From: Nephromyces sp. MM_2019
Lineage: Eukaryota; Apicomplexa; Aconoidasida; Nephromycida
Reading direction: 5' to 3'
Assembly (NCBI GenBank): GCA_015657535.1
Contig: JADHZB010001174.1
Span: 15,401-51,668 of the forward strand
Length of the DNA: 36,268 bases
Made by a program: the position numbers and the translations under genes. Under the pieces are notes generated by a model. That model was given only the letters and a program-made list of their open reading frames with translations. It made no database searches and was not told the origin of the DNA. The first letter of the stretch is position 1, and each line of letters opens with the position of its first letter. This document shows positions 20,986 through 32,637 of the stretch, piece by piece.

Positions 20986-23470
20986 TGCTCATGAAGTATT
21001 AAAATTCTCCACAAAATTAAAAGGCAAAGCGGAAAAAACTAGAGTCTGATCAAAAGTAGCAAAGCACATGATGCCCAGCCTTTAAAAGAAGAAAACACAG
21101 TATAATCACTGGTACCAGATGAGATCCTCTTCTTTTTTGAGCAGTAATATAAACAAAATTGGTTCCTCGCACTTTTTAACGTACAAAAACATCAAAATCA
21201 AAATGCAAATGAGGCTGTTTACTGCAAAAACTATCAAACACTAAAGAGGTTGATTTTCTATCGTCCGATTGAGTGGAAGGGTGTGTGTGAGCTGAGATAA
21301 TAAGCGAGGAGATGATAGCTGATGTTCTAGAAGTATTAAACGATAAAGCGAGTGTGTGTGTGAATCAAAAAGTGGATAGACAAAAAAGGTTACCGCGAGT
21401 TGGAGCAGGTTCGCTCACATCACACACACGGCCAATACCAAATGATTGACGAAAATATCAACGGGAAATGGATTTATTGGTATATTGGGTGTGTGGGTGT
21501 GTGTGTGCCCGTGTGTGGGTGTGTGTGTGCCCGTGTGTGCGTGTGTGTATGTGGGTATGGGCGTGCGTATATATATGGGTATCTATACCAATATACATAT
21601 AGTATAAATCGGCGGATAAAGATGTGAAAACATGAACTCATTCGATTTACCAGAACTCAGTAAATTCCAACTTTAAGTTATCAAATTTCGCGCACACAAA
21701 AGTGCTATTGATGCCAATTTAGGCCCTTTAGCTACTCTCTAATCTTCAACAGCCTCTAATAGCAGAAAATCCAGTAGAATCTCTCACATTACAGTATTAA
21801 ACTGTAAGCTAGTAAGAAGAGTAGTCTTGTCATAGAAAACCTGGTGAAACCCACTTTTTTGCCATATAAATCTCCAAATTACACATACTAAGAAGCAAAT
21901 AGGCACTACTTTCCATATTATGGAATGCATTAGATAGATCTAGTGATGATATAGAGCATCACAGTCTACGTAGACATTGCATTAGAGATGCAAATTTTTT
22001 AGGGAATCCGTCGAAAAAGCTGATTTTTTCTCCTCATCGCAGGGCCTTCATATATATTTTCTGGTTAAAGGCTGATTTCCTGCTTGAAAAGCGTCTTTTT
22101 CTATGCCTAGAATAACTAGCTCTATTCACCATCTATACTTTACAATCTACGCGCTTCTTGCACATGCTGTCACCGTGTGTGAAGCCTATCGTGTCTTTTC
22201 GCATGCTTTTTTTTCTTGAATGAATGCAATCAGCCTGTTCTGATGCCTGAACTTGCAATAGTGGAAAACAGTGTGATCAAATAGTATGGACTCACATTAG
22301 AACAGCAGTATGAAGCAGAATCATGAATTCTCGAATGCATCTCTAGGAAAGCAAGAAAATGTTCTCTCAACGGCTTTTAGAGCTAAAAATTCGGCTAGTG
22401 CTAAGTATTGCATCGAAAGCTATAGCTACTAGGCTTGAAAACTAGAAAGATAGAGGAATCATGAAAGGTGTGTGCAGCAAAAGACTAGCCTTCTAGTAAT
22501 GTTGGTTTGAATAGGAAAAACTAAACTAAAGACAATGCTTTTTGTATACATGTATATAACAAGACTAGCCTTCCGTCAATATATTTTCATGAGGTATATG
22601 TACACCCTAATTACCAGCGAATTTGGCCTGAAATCAACGAGTTATTGGCGAAAAAATTGGACCAGTTTCTTCAGATTACTTCACGCACACTATAAGTTTT
22701 GCTCGTCAATCTATTACTAGTGACACAGGAGATTTTCTTAGAGATACTTCAGGCTAACCATTGGGCCAGCAGTACTCTCAATTTTTCCTAAAACATCACA
22801 TGTTTTGTGTATAGCTCCACACTTACTTTAAGTTGTTACAATATCGAAATGAGTGCAATAAACGTGTATTTCCATGGTTTAAGCTTGTGTTGTGCTGAGC
22901 CTCTCGGGTAAAAGATAATGACTGGAAGTTCTCATTTCTACGGAGGAAGCCAAGGATGAAATAATAGTCTCGAGTTGGAAGTGAGGGAGTGTCTTCTCAT
23001 ATATATCACTCTAGATATTGGTGTTGTGAGTAGATTGGTCTGTAGTGAGTATATTGCTAGCAGCACTAAATATAAGTAGCATCATAAGTACTGACCAATG
23101 CCATGAACTCTCACTAGAATCGCCACTTCTTATTATTTTTTAAAGCGTCTTCGTCTAATGATTGTATTTATTCCTCAGCCTTTCCATTCTTACTCAAAAC
23201 TACTTAAATTACTGGGTTGAGAAGCTATCGTGTGGGTGCCATCTCTAGCACCCCATTGTGTCATTAACAGGCTCATAGTAGACGAAGATTCTCTCTAAAT
23301 GGCCTAAAATTCTGATGTTTATCCAATAAAATCTGCACTATTTGTAGACTGCATCTCTAATTCGAAGATCTTACGCGCGTCAGGAGATGGCAGGAGAAGG
23401 CGAAACAACACGCTTTGCCCGTTGCGTAAGCTGCTTTGCTTGCTTTGCTGCTATAAGCGGTTTATTGCTT
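20986..23470. other. AT-rich region without a confident gene; GT minisatellite at 21,485-21,560
   Basis: A GT-rich stretch with repeated GTGTGTGCCCGTGTGTG lies at 21,485-21,560. A short plus-strand open stretch near 21,290-21,340 (ISEEMIADVLEVLNDKA) is flanked by GT-rich sequence and may be an exon. A plus-strand ATG near 23,387 gives MAGEGETTRFARC and then a good GTAAGC donor, as in a first exon, but no partner was found. An inverted repeat GGGTGC...GCACCC lies at about 23,234-23,253. Confidence 0.35.
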
Positions 23471-23599
23471 ACTTCAGCAAGGATGAGAGAAGGAGTTTGA
23501 AGACGAAAATTGCTTGATTGTACAGCCATCGGCTGCTTCCTCCTTTGTACTAATTTGGATATAGCCTCTTTGGTATGCTGATTGCAACGCTAGGCACCA

Positions 23600-23935
23600 C
23601 CCACTACCCTGCGCACCACCCCCCTCTGTGCTACCCCACTTCCCTCTCCACCCCCTTATGCACCACCTTACCAACCTCTTGACAGCCTTCTCCACTACCA
23701 TCTGCCCCACAACCTCCACCCCCCCCTCCACCCTCCTCTGTACCACACCCCCACCCGCTACACCCACCTCAACCCCCCTCTGCACCACAACCGTTCCTAT
23801 TCCACCCTCCTCTGCACCACAACCGTCCGAACTCCACCCCCCTCTGCACCACAACCGTCCCCACTCCACCCCCCTCTGTACCACCACCATTGCCACTGCA
23901 TCCCCCTCTGTACCACATCCCCATCCCCCTGCACG
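23600..23935. repeat. C-rich minisatellite, about 32-base unit
   Basis: Degenerate tandem copies of a unit such as CCACTCCACCCCCCTCTGCA followed by CCACAACCGTCC fill this stretch. Both strands are open in several frames, giving Val-Val-Gln-Arg-Gly repeats on the minus strand and Pro/Thr-rich sequence on the plus strand; I take these as products of the repeat. Confidence 0.85.
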
Positions 23936-24041
23936 CCAGTTCCAACTTGCATTCCAACCAGGGAACCCCCCCTATAATTCTGTTTTAACATTTGCTTCCC
24001 TGTTTAAACTAAAGAGAAAAGGTCTGCTTTTTTTCTGCATA

Positions 24042-24055
24042 TTTAGGGTTTAGGG
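24042..24055 (+). repeat. two interstitial TTTAGGG telomere-type units
   Basis: TTTAGGGTTTAGGG followed by a T run sits between the C-rich minisatellite and the transferase gene. Two units are too few to be a telomere; they may be chance, an internal relic, or evidence of the telomere motif in this organism. Confidence 0.6.
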
Positions 24056-24722
24056 TTTTTGTTTTCTCTGCTTCAACTATCCACCATCTGGTCGTTTGTA
24101 TCCTCTAATGAGTGACTATACAAAAGTTAAGATTTGTGTGTGGCTCCTTTTGTGAGTAAAATCTACACTTTTTGTGCTCAAAATATTCGCAGCTTCGCTG
24201 ACAGCATCTCTGCGCACTTGTCTCCACTCGTTGTGTTCCATATAGTGCAGAGTTCCTCAGCTTATTCAGCTTTCCCTAGCTTCTAGCTAGCCCAGATAAT
24301 GTGCGTGTGATGATGTGTGTGAGAATGTGTGTGAAAATGTGTGTGAAAACGTGTGTGCGCCGAGAGAATGTGTGTGTGTGCACTTCGAGTGTATGTGAGG
24401 ATGTGTGTGCTTGATATTAATGTAATGATGGTCTTATGCCTATGAAATCTTGCTTTGCTGCTTGTTTTTGCTTTGGTATTCTTTTGGTTTAACCTAGCCC
24501 TCTCTTGGCATATTTTTTGGACTTTTCCGAGTGGATGTTTTCGGGTATTTATCTCACACTGGGTGAGTGTCTCAGTATACATCTCACCCACACGAATCTA
24601 CCTTCATCTCACACACAGGAGCCTACTTTTATCTCGCACACACGCGAATCTCCTCCCACCTCACACACACGCAAAACCCTCATTCCTAGCTTGATGCTTA
24701 CTCTGGTTTTTTTCTTTCGCAG
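24056..24722 (+). other. 5' region of the transferase gene, with a probable 5' UTR intron end at 24,722
   Basis: GT-rich from about 24,298 to 24,412 and CA-rich from about 24,570 to 24,675. A strong acceptor (TTTTTTTCTTTCGCAG, ending 24,722) stands 41 bases before the start codon, so the gene probably has an untranslated first exon. That exon was not located. Confidence 0.5.
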
Positions 24723-24763
24723 GGAGGATTACTCAGTTACGTGTGTTTTAAGCTGCCTTGAAG

Positions 24764-26245
24764 ATGTCGAAGGTTCTACCAAAGCTTTATTCCTACTTTC
24801 AGTCGGGCACTTCATATAGATTGAGATTAGCTCTAAACTACAAGAATATAGAGTATGAAACTGTTCCAGTTAACCTCGTTCAAGGAGGCCACAAAACATC
24901 AGAATACGAGCAAATCAACCCAAACAAGAGGGTGCCTACGCTTGTTATGAATGGAGAACCAATGAGCCAAAGTGTGAGTCAAAGTGGTGCAAGTGTATGT
25001 GTTTTCTCTGGACTTGTGTGTGTTGGTGTGTTTGTGCTGGTATATGTTGGTGTATGTGTGTTGGTGGTTGGTGTGTGCGTATAACTGCGTGTTACTGTGT
25101 GCGTAGGTACGTGCCACTCTCTCTGTGCATTTGTATCTCTCTATGTATATTTAACCCTTATGACTTAGAGCTCTGAGACTTTAGATTTATCCTGTAAAAT
25201 TGCCCTAAAATCCTCTTTTCATTCCCTAGAGATAGTTGCCTTCACTGTATAACTGATTTTGCCTACTGCTACCCTCATTCATTATACTTTTCTCTTGATG
25301 TAGACGCTACTATTCCCAGTCTTCAGGAGTAGCCTTCTAATAAGTTGTTCGTGAGATGATTTCATCTTCATTATAAAGCTCTCTGCTTGGCTGTGTGTAT
25401 GTGTGTAGTGCCGCTTAGCTTTTGTCTAGTGTATGCTTCTTGCCGGTGATTCTAAGTCTGCTGCAACCCTATCACGCACACACACAGGTGGCTTTACTAG
25501 AAACTATTGAAGAGATGTATCCTGACCCTCCTCTACTGCCAAAGAGCCCAGTGGAACGCCATCGCGCCAGAGAGATAATGAGCTTGATTGCTACTGATAT
25601 CCACCCCTTGCATAACCTCACCATTGTTAATGAACTCAAGGTAATGCTCTGCTGTGTGTGTTGGTGTGTGTGTTGTCATATGAGTATGTGTGTGTCGCTA
25701 TTTTGTTGTATGAGCGTGTGTGGCAGTGTGCGTATGTGTGCCAATAGTTGACTGGATTTCTAAGTATATAAAGCCACCTCTGCACCCAACTGTGTGTGAA
25801 AATCAAAGTGTGTGTGTTTGGCTTGCATGTATGGGTTTCCTGGTATCCGAACTCTTGTGTGTGTTCTTCATATCAGCAGCTTACACACATACACACACAT
25901 TGATGACAAGCTAATGATGTTGGCCTCTTCTCTTCACAGGGAGTCTACAAGCAGCTCGAGTGTGCAGATGGTGATAGTAGGGTTCGCGAATTTGCTCAAC
26001 GGCAGATGATAAACGGTTTGCAGGTGGTGGAGGGATTGGTATCTAAGTGGGGGGGTAAGTACTGCATCGGCGATAGTGTGTCGCTGGCTGACATACTCCT
26101 TGTTCCTCAGGTAGCTTCAGCTAAGCGATTCGGTATATCAGTCGCTCAGTTTCCTACCATCTCGAAGATCTGCTCAAATCTGAGCGTGCTGCAGCCCTTC
26201 ATAAAGTCTCTTCCAGAGAATCAAGTGGATGCTCCAAAGGATTGA
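24764..26245 (+). CDS. zeta-class glutathione S-transferase / maleylacetoacetate isomerase (3 exons, complete)
   Basis: Exons 24764-24973, 25488-25640 and 25940-26245 (TGA), all in phase 0, give 222 residues against 216 for human GSTZ1. The thioredoxin-like N-terminal half reads KLYSYFQSGTSYRLRLALNY, YETVPVNLV, then NPNKRVPTLVMNG. The helical C-terminal half includes IHPLHNLTIVNEL, YCIGDSVSLADILLVPQVAS and FPTISKICSNL. The family isomerises maleylacetoacetate to fumarylacetoacetate in tyrosine breakdown, using glutathione, in the cytosol or mitochondrion. The signature SSCSWR motif is changed to SGTSYR: the catalytic Ser14 and Ser17 remain but Cys16 is Thr. Both introns are GT-rich on the sense strand. 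The 3' end converges on the cyclophilin gene 531 bases away. Confidence 0.93.
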
Positions 26246-26776
26246 ATTTTGGTGGATGAAGTGTGTCTGTGTGCGTGTGGGTGATACTTGTATGTGTGTG
26301 TGTGTGGGTGATACTTGTATGTGTGTGTGTGTTGGTGGCAGTGAAGCCGGCTATTTGGGTGCTGGAGAGCTGGAGACTTGTGTATCTCTCTTTTTTGACG
26401 CGTTAAAGAGGAGCAGGAGAAGGCAGCGAGTGCTGCTTTTTTGAAGTGTATCAGCTGATATTTTCGTTGCATTCACAACCATGTGTGTGTATGGGCGATT
26501 TTAACCTATTGCATATGTGGAGATTTATCGCAAGTTTGTGGCACTTTACACGCCAGATGTGCGTTTACACACGCCATTGGTAAGTTCACACATATTTCAC
26601 GCAGGATAGATGCACATGTCACGCACACTCGAAGTGCGTTTCACACACGCTAGATTCACATTTCACACACACCAAATGTGCATCTCACACTCCCCACATA
26701 CACACACACACTTGATCAAGCCATATGATTATGATGAAATGGAGATTTGTTCGAGGTCTCCATATCGGTGACCTTT
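26246..26776. other. convergent intergenic space, GT-rich then CA-rich
   Basis: Next to the transferase stop the plus strand has GT repeats (two copies of GGTGATACTTGTATGTGTGT at 26,279 and 26,307). Towards the cyclophilin stop it turns CA-rich (26,560-26,715), with repeated CACACGC/TTTCACAC motifs. The change of bias happens between the two genes. No coding sequence is supported. Confidence 0.7.
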
Positions 26777-29700
26777 TCATTCTGTAGAAGCTGCATTAGC
26801 CGTCTTCACGGCTTCTTGAGGATTCTCTTTTGCTGGCGAAGTATAGGCAGTAGGCTGATTCTTTGGGGTAGGAGTAGGAGGCAGCCGCTGCTTGGAAGGC
26901 TTTGCTTGAGTGAGAAGCTTCTGCTGGCCTTCAACTGTGAGCTTCCCAAACTCTTCCTCAGTCAAACTCCCAGCGGCTGAGAGATTTGGAGGAACACACA
27001 CATCAAAAAATGAGTCTTGAGAAGCGTTGTGTTGGGGGGGATGGTGGCTCTAGGCATACATATTGGTGTGAGCTTTAGGTGTGTGTGCTGGGGGGGATGC
27101 TTACTGCATGTCTGCATACCGATATGCGTTTTAGTGTATGAGTATAACAATACTTCATTGCTCTATATTTAAACGTCGATGTCCCCGTATTAAGTGTGTA
27201 TGTGTTTGCGTGCTTATGTTTGTGTGTGTGCATATAATGCTGCATGATGGCTCTCTAAATATCGACATGAGTTTCAGCTGTGTGTGCACAGAGTACCATG
27301 TTTATTCGTGCCTTGTGTGTGCGATCTGATTATTACCCTAGTTGGGATGGCTTTAATACTTGGAATGTAGGATGAACGTTTGCATGTTCCTGCTCATACA
27401 AGATGTGTGTGCGCCACTGCACGCACGCCAAGTAGCAGATGTTTAAGGCTTCTCAGCCAAGTGTATGAGTTAAGACACACAAATATTTCGTGTAAAAGAG
27501 ACAAGTAAAGATTTTGCTTTAGGTTGATACGTAACGTGAGATAATGCTAATACTCTCAACACTGCGCCTAGATGATAGCCTGCGTAGCAGTAGAGCAACT
27601 CGAGTAAATACAACACAGACACACAGTCATATTACATGTTTGCTTGATGGGCTCAAGCTGTATATAGAAGTGAAATTTGGAGCTGCACACACACGTACTG
27701 TGCACATGCACTGCATAAATGTATTGCAAATATATGTTTCACACACGCAATGTGAGCATACGCTTCACACACTATAAGTATACGCCTCACACTGGAAACG
27801 CACCTCAAACACACTTTAAACATGCTCTTCACACACTGCTAGCACACGCCTCACACACACACACACTGCAAAAACGCTTCAAATCTTCTTACCTTTATCA
27901 GTTTTAGGGGCTTCTATTTCTACTTCATTAAAATAGGGAGGCCCATCTTCTACTCCTTTGTATAAGCCGCAATCAATGATTCTGAGGGGTAGACAGAAGA
28001 GATTTTGAATATGAAACTTCTGCGATGCTAGGAAAACAGCTAAACATTATGGAAAGTCTGAGTAAAATCGCACTCATGTAAGCTTCAGCACACAGACAAA
28101 CAAAGATACAAAGCATTATACCTATCACATACTTCAAAATAAATAGCACGCAAGGCAATGGCGCACGGATAAGCTTCATTTCCCTCATTGACACATTAAT
28201 GCATCAAAGTTTATAAAGAAAATGGAAAGACCAAGGCTGAAATGGAAGGGGGGGATGTGCGTACGCCAACATACCGTACTGTCTGAGATGGTTTTCCTCC
28301 TTTGGACCCTAATTTCTCAATCTGAAGTAACAGAAAGCATGTATGTCGATTTTAGAGGGAAGAAAAAGAAGAGGCAACAGAAGAAGTGGAAGCAGGAGAA
28401 TAAGATGATGAAGAAGCCGAAGAGTAACGAAAAAGACAAGCAAAGGTAACAGAAGAAGCAGACAAAGATTTAAATTCGTTAGGTCAGTAATATAGGGTGA
28501 TTTCGCCGTATAAAGTGCTGCACACACTAAATCTAAGCATCTCTGAGGAATGAGTTCGGGTTTCAGACCCGAAGCTTCGGGATGAAAAACTAGTGGCGCA
28601 TAGATTTATTGCTACCATAAAAGCAGCGTACATACACCCAATGAAGTCGGAGCGAAACAGTGCAAAATGAAGCCAACACACACGCGCAAACATACACACT
28701 AAGAAACGGAATGTACGTTCACCCATTGAGAAAAAGCACGCGCCAGCAACATGGAGATGAGGCAAAAAGCAGAGTAAAAACCTGCCTAGCGTAAGATGGA
28801 GACTTATATACAACGCTCCTTTCAATATCTTTGAAAATATTTTTTGAAGCCTTATTTTTGTGATTAGAAACTTCAATCCAAGCTACTGACGCTGTGTGTA
28901 AGTATTTATTTGAGGCTTTCTAGGTGTTGAAGCTTGAAGAGTTCCACACAAAACAACACATTTTTGAAGAGAAAAAAAGGGAAAAAATTATTCTTCTGCT
29001 TCTTTAGATTCCCTTGTGCTACTTCTTCTTCTTCTTCTTCATCTCTGCCCCGTCTTCTCATCATTCCCACCCTCTTCTTCATCTCTCATACACACATAAA
29101 TCCTCTCTTCTAATCATCTCCATCCTCTATCATCTCCATTCCCCCCCCCTTATTTCAATCTTCTTCATCCACTCTCCGCTCATCTCCACTTTCCCCCATC
29201 CTCCTCCTCCTCCTCATCCCCCTTCCCCCCATCACGGCTCTTCTCTCTATATAACCCCCCCCCTCCTCGCATACCGAGAAAGCGCCCTACCAACAGACTT
29301 CAATCAGAGAGCATATATTGCTAGAAGTTTCCTCAAGATCCTAGCAGAAGAGAAGCTTCTCCGAAACACACATCTCAGCTTCTCCAACACACACTCGAAC
29401 TTCTCCAACACATAACTCAACCTCTTTAACAAGAAAAACTCTCCCTTTTCCCCCAAAACGCACACTCAGTACAGATACTACACTCACCTCTCTGATAACC
29501 TTCATACCCTTCAATACCGTCCCAATGACTACGTTTTGTTTGTGTAGAATCACCAGAGGGCTGAAGGTTATCATAAAGTGAGAGGAATTTGAATGAGGGC
29601 CTCTATTGCAGAGAGCGACATCTCCATCCTGTATGAACTCCATATCAAAGTTCTCATCGGGGAATCTGAGCGCACACACACAGGAGGTGGGATATGAGAG

Positions 29701-30897
29701 GTGAAAAAGTCGATTTCGCACATACAATGTACAGGGAGGAGGGGAACACGTGAGGGTAAAAACACATGCTCAAGGACAAGGCACAGAAAGGTAGGTACAA
29801 AAAGGTTGGTGCGCACACAGCATGGCGCACACACAGGTTGGCACACTGAAATCGCACATCGATTTAAAGGAGTTTAAAAAAACACACACATTGACACACA
29901 CATAGATAGTGATATATCAAGGGTAAAAACATATTAAGGGGTTAAAATGCCTATCAAAAGTGCACAAGTAAGCTACAAATCACGATAGTACGGCAGTAGC
30001 TCATACACTGAGATGCATTGGCATACACACTCACACCAAACCCGGGACACATAAACTCATACCAAAATTCACACACACACGCTCACACCAAACCCCACCC
30101 ACACAAACTTATAGCAACTACCACCCACACACACGTACACCAAAATATACATGCAATCATTCCTAAGGACTTACGAGGGACCATAGATACTCAGTTGATT
30201 AGCTCCGGTGCCTGTAACTACATCTCCTGCTACTAATCCTATCTTGGGGTAGATGCGATAGACTTCAGTGTTTCTATAGCCCATAATCTTATCATTTACT
30301 TGATACCCTTCGCTTAATTGGATGAAGTTCTCAGCAGAGAGAGGAACCTACAGTTTTCGTGCACACACATGCATAGCAGTTATCATTAGGGAAAGAAGGG
30401 CTCCCATACACTTGGTATAAGCCTAGCCACGTGGAGATGGGAACACACCAACTAGCACGTCAAATATCAGCAAAATATACATACACCAACATAGACAGCA
30501 ATTCGCATACCAGCACACACACTAATACACATAGTCTCACTAATGCATACACTAGCACACACATACAGCAACACACACCAATACACACACAAACATAAAC
30601 CAACATAGGCACACAAAGCAACAAAAAAACCACCCTTTCACACATACCAACACACGGAAAAACAAAGCCAAAAACGCACCAAAAGCAACACACAAACCCA
30701 CCCTTCCACACAAACACACAGACGCAACACACCTGATCAGAGTACAAGCCAATTAGAACCCTCCCGAGATATCTGTTTCCAGCAGCAAAATCGATAAAAA
30801 CTCGGTCTCGTACAGACTTCATATAAAAGTTCTTCTTCTCAGCAATCTTTCTGCTTTCATTGTACTGGTATAATGGAGGAACGGTAACCAATGAAAC
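26777..30897 (-). CDS. divergent cyclophilin-type protein (6 exons; N-terminus uncertain)
   Basis: Exons 30897-30733, 30347-30175, 29665-29488, 28321-28275, 27981-27893 and 26976-26777 (TGA) join in phase to 283 residues. Cyclophilin landmarks are RVFIDFAAGNRYLGRV, PLSAENFIQLSEG, FPDENFDMEF, DVALCNRGPHSNSSHFMITF, NVVIGTVLKGMKVI, EKLGSKGGKPSQTV and IIDCG. Compared with human CypA, Arg55 is kept (VYRIYPKIGLVAGD) but Phe60 is Ile, Gln63 is Val, Gln111 is His, Phe113 is Met and Trp121 is Ile. Peptidyl-prolyl isomerase activity and cyclosporin binding are therefore probably weak or lost. After the fold come about 85 residues, Pro/Lys/Thr-rich (TEEEFGKLTVEGQQKLL). An upstream ATG at about 31,020 opens MLQDLVFMLLLRRSLPDS, a possible signal peptide joined through a GT-rich intron. 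Introns are CA-rich on the plus strand. Confidence 0.87.
28322..29487 (-). other. cyclophilin intron 3, with pyrimidine tract and hairpin-forming repeats
   Basis: The largest cyclophilin intron (donor GTGAGT, acceptor TTACTTCAG). The plus strand has a TTC/TCC-rich stretch at about 28,990-29,260. At 28,555-28,581 the motif TTCGGG occurs on both sides of ACCCGAA, so two hairpins that exclude each other could form. A plus-strand open stretch at about 29,275-29,370 (PTDFNQRAYIARSFLKILAE) is protein-like but has no clear splice partners. Confidence 0.7.
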
Positions 30898-31099
30898 CTG
30901 CAAAGCATAGGTGTGTGCTAATATGATCGACCGCTTGAAAAAGGAGGCATTCTCGCATACACACACACCACAAGAGTCTGGGAGACTTCTACGCAGCAGC
31001 AACATAAATACCAGATCTTGTAGCATGCATTCATACACACACACACACACCACAAGAGCCTGGATTCTTCACTTATCGGTAATTATGCACTAAAGAAAG

Positions 31100-32460
31100 G
31101 AAGAATTGTGTGAAAAAGTAAAAATTGCTCTATTTTCCATCTTCTTTCGGTGTATACACGCTGAATTGCCAGCTAAAAAGGCATGAAACAAAGGTTCAAA
31201 ACACTTTTTTTGGAATAAACAGAGAAACTCCCTTTATAAGGTAATTTTTGGCTCCTTCTCCTCCTTATTTCAATCGCTTCTATTAGGGCAATATGGCCGT
31301 TTTTATTGTAGGTTTATGAATGAAGATGAAACAGGAAAAAAATTGAATTCTAAGGGAGATTATCTTCCAGAAAAAAAATTGAAGATGAAGAAGTAGAAAT
31401 AGCATCAAATTTAAAGAAAAAAAAACCAAAAAAATCATTTAATTACTTCCTAAACATCTAAAAGCTATCAGTACTGCCCCTAAAAGGCAGTTTATTCGCT
31501 TTATTAGTTGGTTCATACTAAATTCTCTTTCGTATAGCAAATTTGTGCTGCATCTTCTTTTTCCGGTTCTTCTTGGGGGTCTTCTTCAGATCCTTCATCT
31601 TCCTCTTCTTTTTCTTCATCTTCTTCGTCTTCTTCATCTTCTTCATCTTCTTCATCCTCTCCCTCTTTGTTATCTTCTTCTGGTTCTTATTCCTCTTCAT
31701 ATTCATCTTCATCTTCTTCCTTTTCTTCATTTCTTTCTCCTTCTTCTCTTCTTCTTCTTCTTCCACACACACTCTGCAATAACCTCATCATCTCAGAAAA
31801 ACTTCAAAAAAGTTGATTTTACCGTCAAAATTTTCCAGTGGGTCCCCAGAGAAGACCACCAATTTCCAGTCGATTTAACGACTTTTAAGAGGCCCGCCAT
31901 ATACTTTGCTTTCAGCGAAAAATCCTCATTAAAAATCTACATCCTCTTCAGAGGAAGGAGAGGGGGGGATTAGAGAGCAGCTTTTATGTATGTGTGTGTG
32001 TGTGTGAGTGTGTGTGGGAGTGTATGTATGTGAGTCTGCGTATGTGAGTGTGTGTGTGGCCAATTGTGTGCGGGTTTGGCCAAGCGTGTTGGTGTGTGCG
32101 TGCGAGTATCTATGCATTGGAATGTTTGAGTGTTTATGAGCGAGTGCGCCAGTGCGCGGGAATGCTTGTGAGCGAATATTATGGTGAGTGTGTGTGTGGG
32201 AGCGACAGTGTGTTAGAGCGCGTGGAACCGTGCATGTGTCTGAATGTAAGTCCCAGTTTGTTTATATGTCGCAATGAGTGAAGATGAGTCCGAGTGTGTG
32301 CGCGTGTCGGAGAGAGTGTGCCTTTGTCAGAGTGAGTCTGTGTGTGTGTGTGTGAGTAAGTGTGTGTATGTGTCTATATGCATCAGAGTGTGTATCGGTT
32401 GAGTCTCAGAGAGAATGAGTGTCAGTAGGAATAAACGTGTGTGTGTTGGAGGGACAACAT
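31100..32460. other. low-complexity region: TTC tract then GT-rich tract
   Basis: From 31,545 to 31,765 the plus strand is TTCTTC/ATCTTC-rich, giving a Lys/Glu/Met-rich open frame on the minus strand. From 31,985 to 32,460 it is GT-rich. Between them, at about 31,810-31,971, both strands are open: plus KIFQWVPREDHQFPVDLTTF, minus MAGLLKVVKSTGNWW. I cannot decide whether either is coded. Confidence 0.5.
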
Positions 32461-32514
32461 TACATGTGTTTCAGTGTGTGCTGAAGCTTGAATGTTGTGT
32501 ATTGTGTGTTCTAT

Positions 32515-32588
32515 TTAGATGCTTGTATGAGCTAGAGACGATGATGGCCTTAATTCATCAGTTGAGCCATAAAATGATCTTCTCAATG
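32515..32588 (+). CDS. candidate exon, unrecognised
   Basis: After a GT-rich stretch and a TTCTATTTAG acceptor the plus strand reads CLYELETMMALIHQLSHKMI, then FS, before GT-rich sequence. Splicing across a 53-base GT-rich intron to the TTCCTTCTCAG acceptor would end the frame a few codons later (ISHAFH, TAA near 32,659), overlapping the end of the minus-strand gene at 32,638. Tentative. Confidence 0.3.
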
Positions 32589-32637
32589 TGTGTTTGCGTG
32601 TGTGTGTGTGCGTCATGGAAATGAACCAATTTCCTTC

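Noticed and set aside
23474..24053. Open frames of 140 codons on both strands
   Set aside because: Periodic with the C-rich minisatellite and without flanking splice signals or family features.
30460..31053. Continuous minus-strand frame through the first cyclophilin exon and its flanks
   Set aside because: The Val-Cys and Leu-Val runs come from GT repeats in introns; only 30,897-30,733 is cyclophilin, bounded by good splice sites.
31518..31782. Lys/Glu-rich and Phe/Leu-rich open frames on the two strands
   Set aside because: Both arise from a TTC/GAA low-complexity tract.
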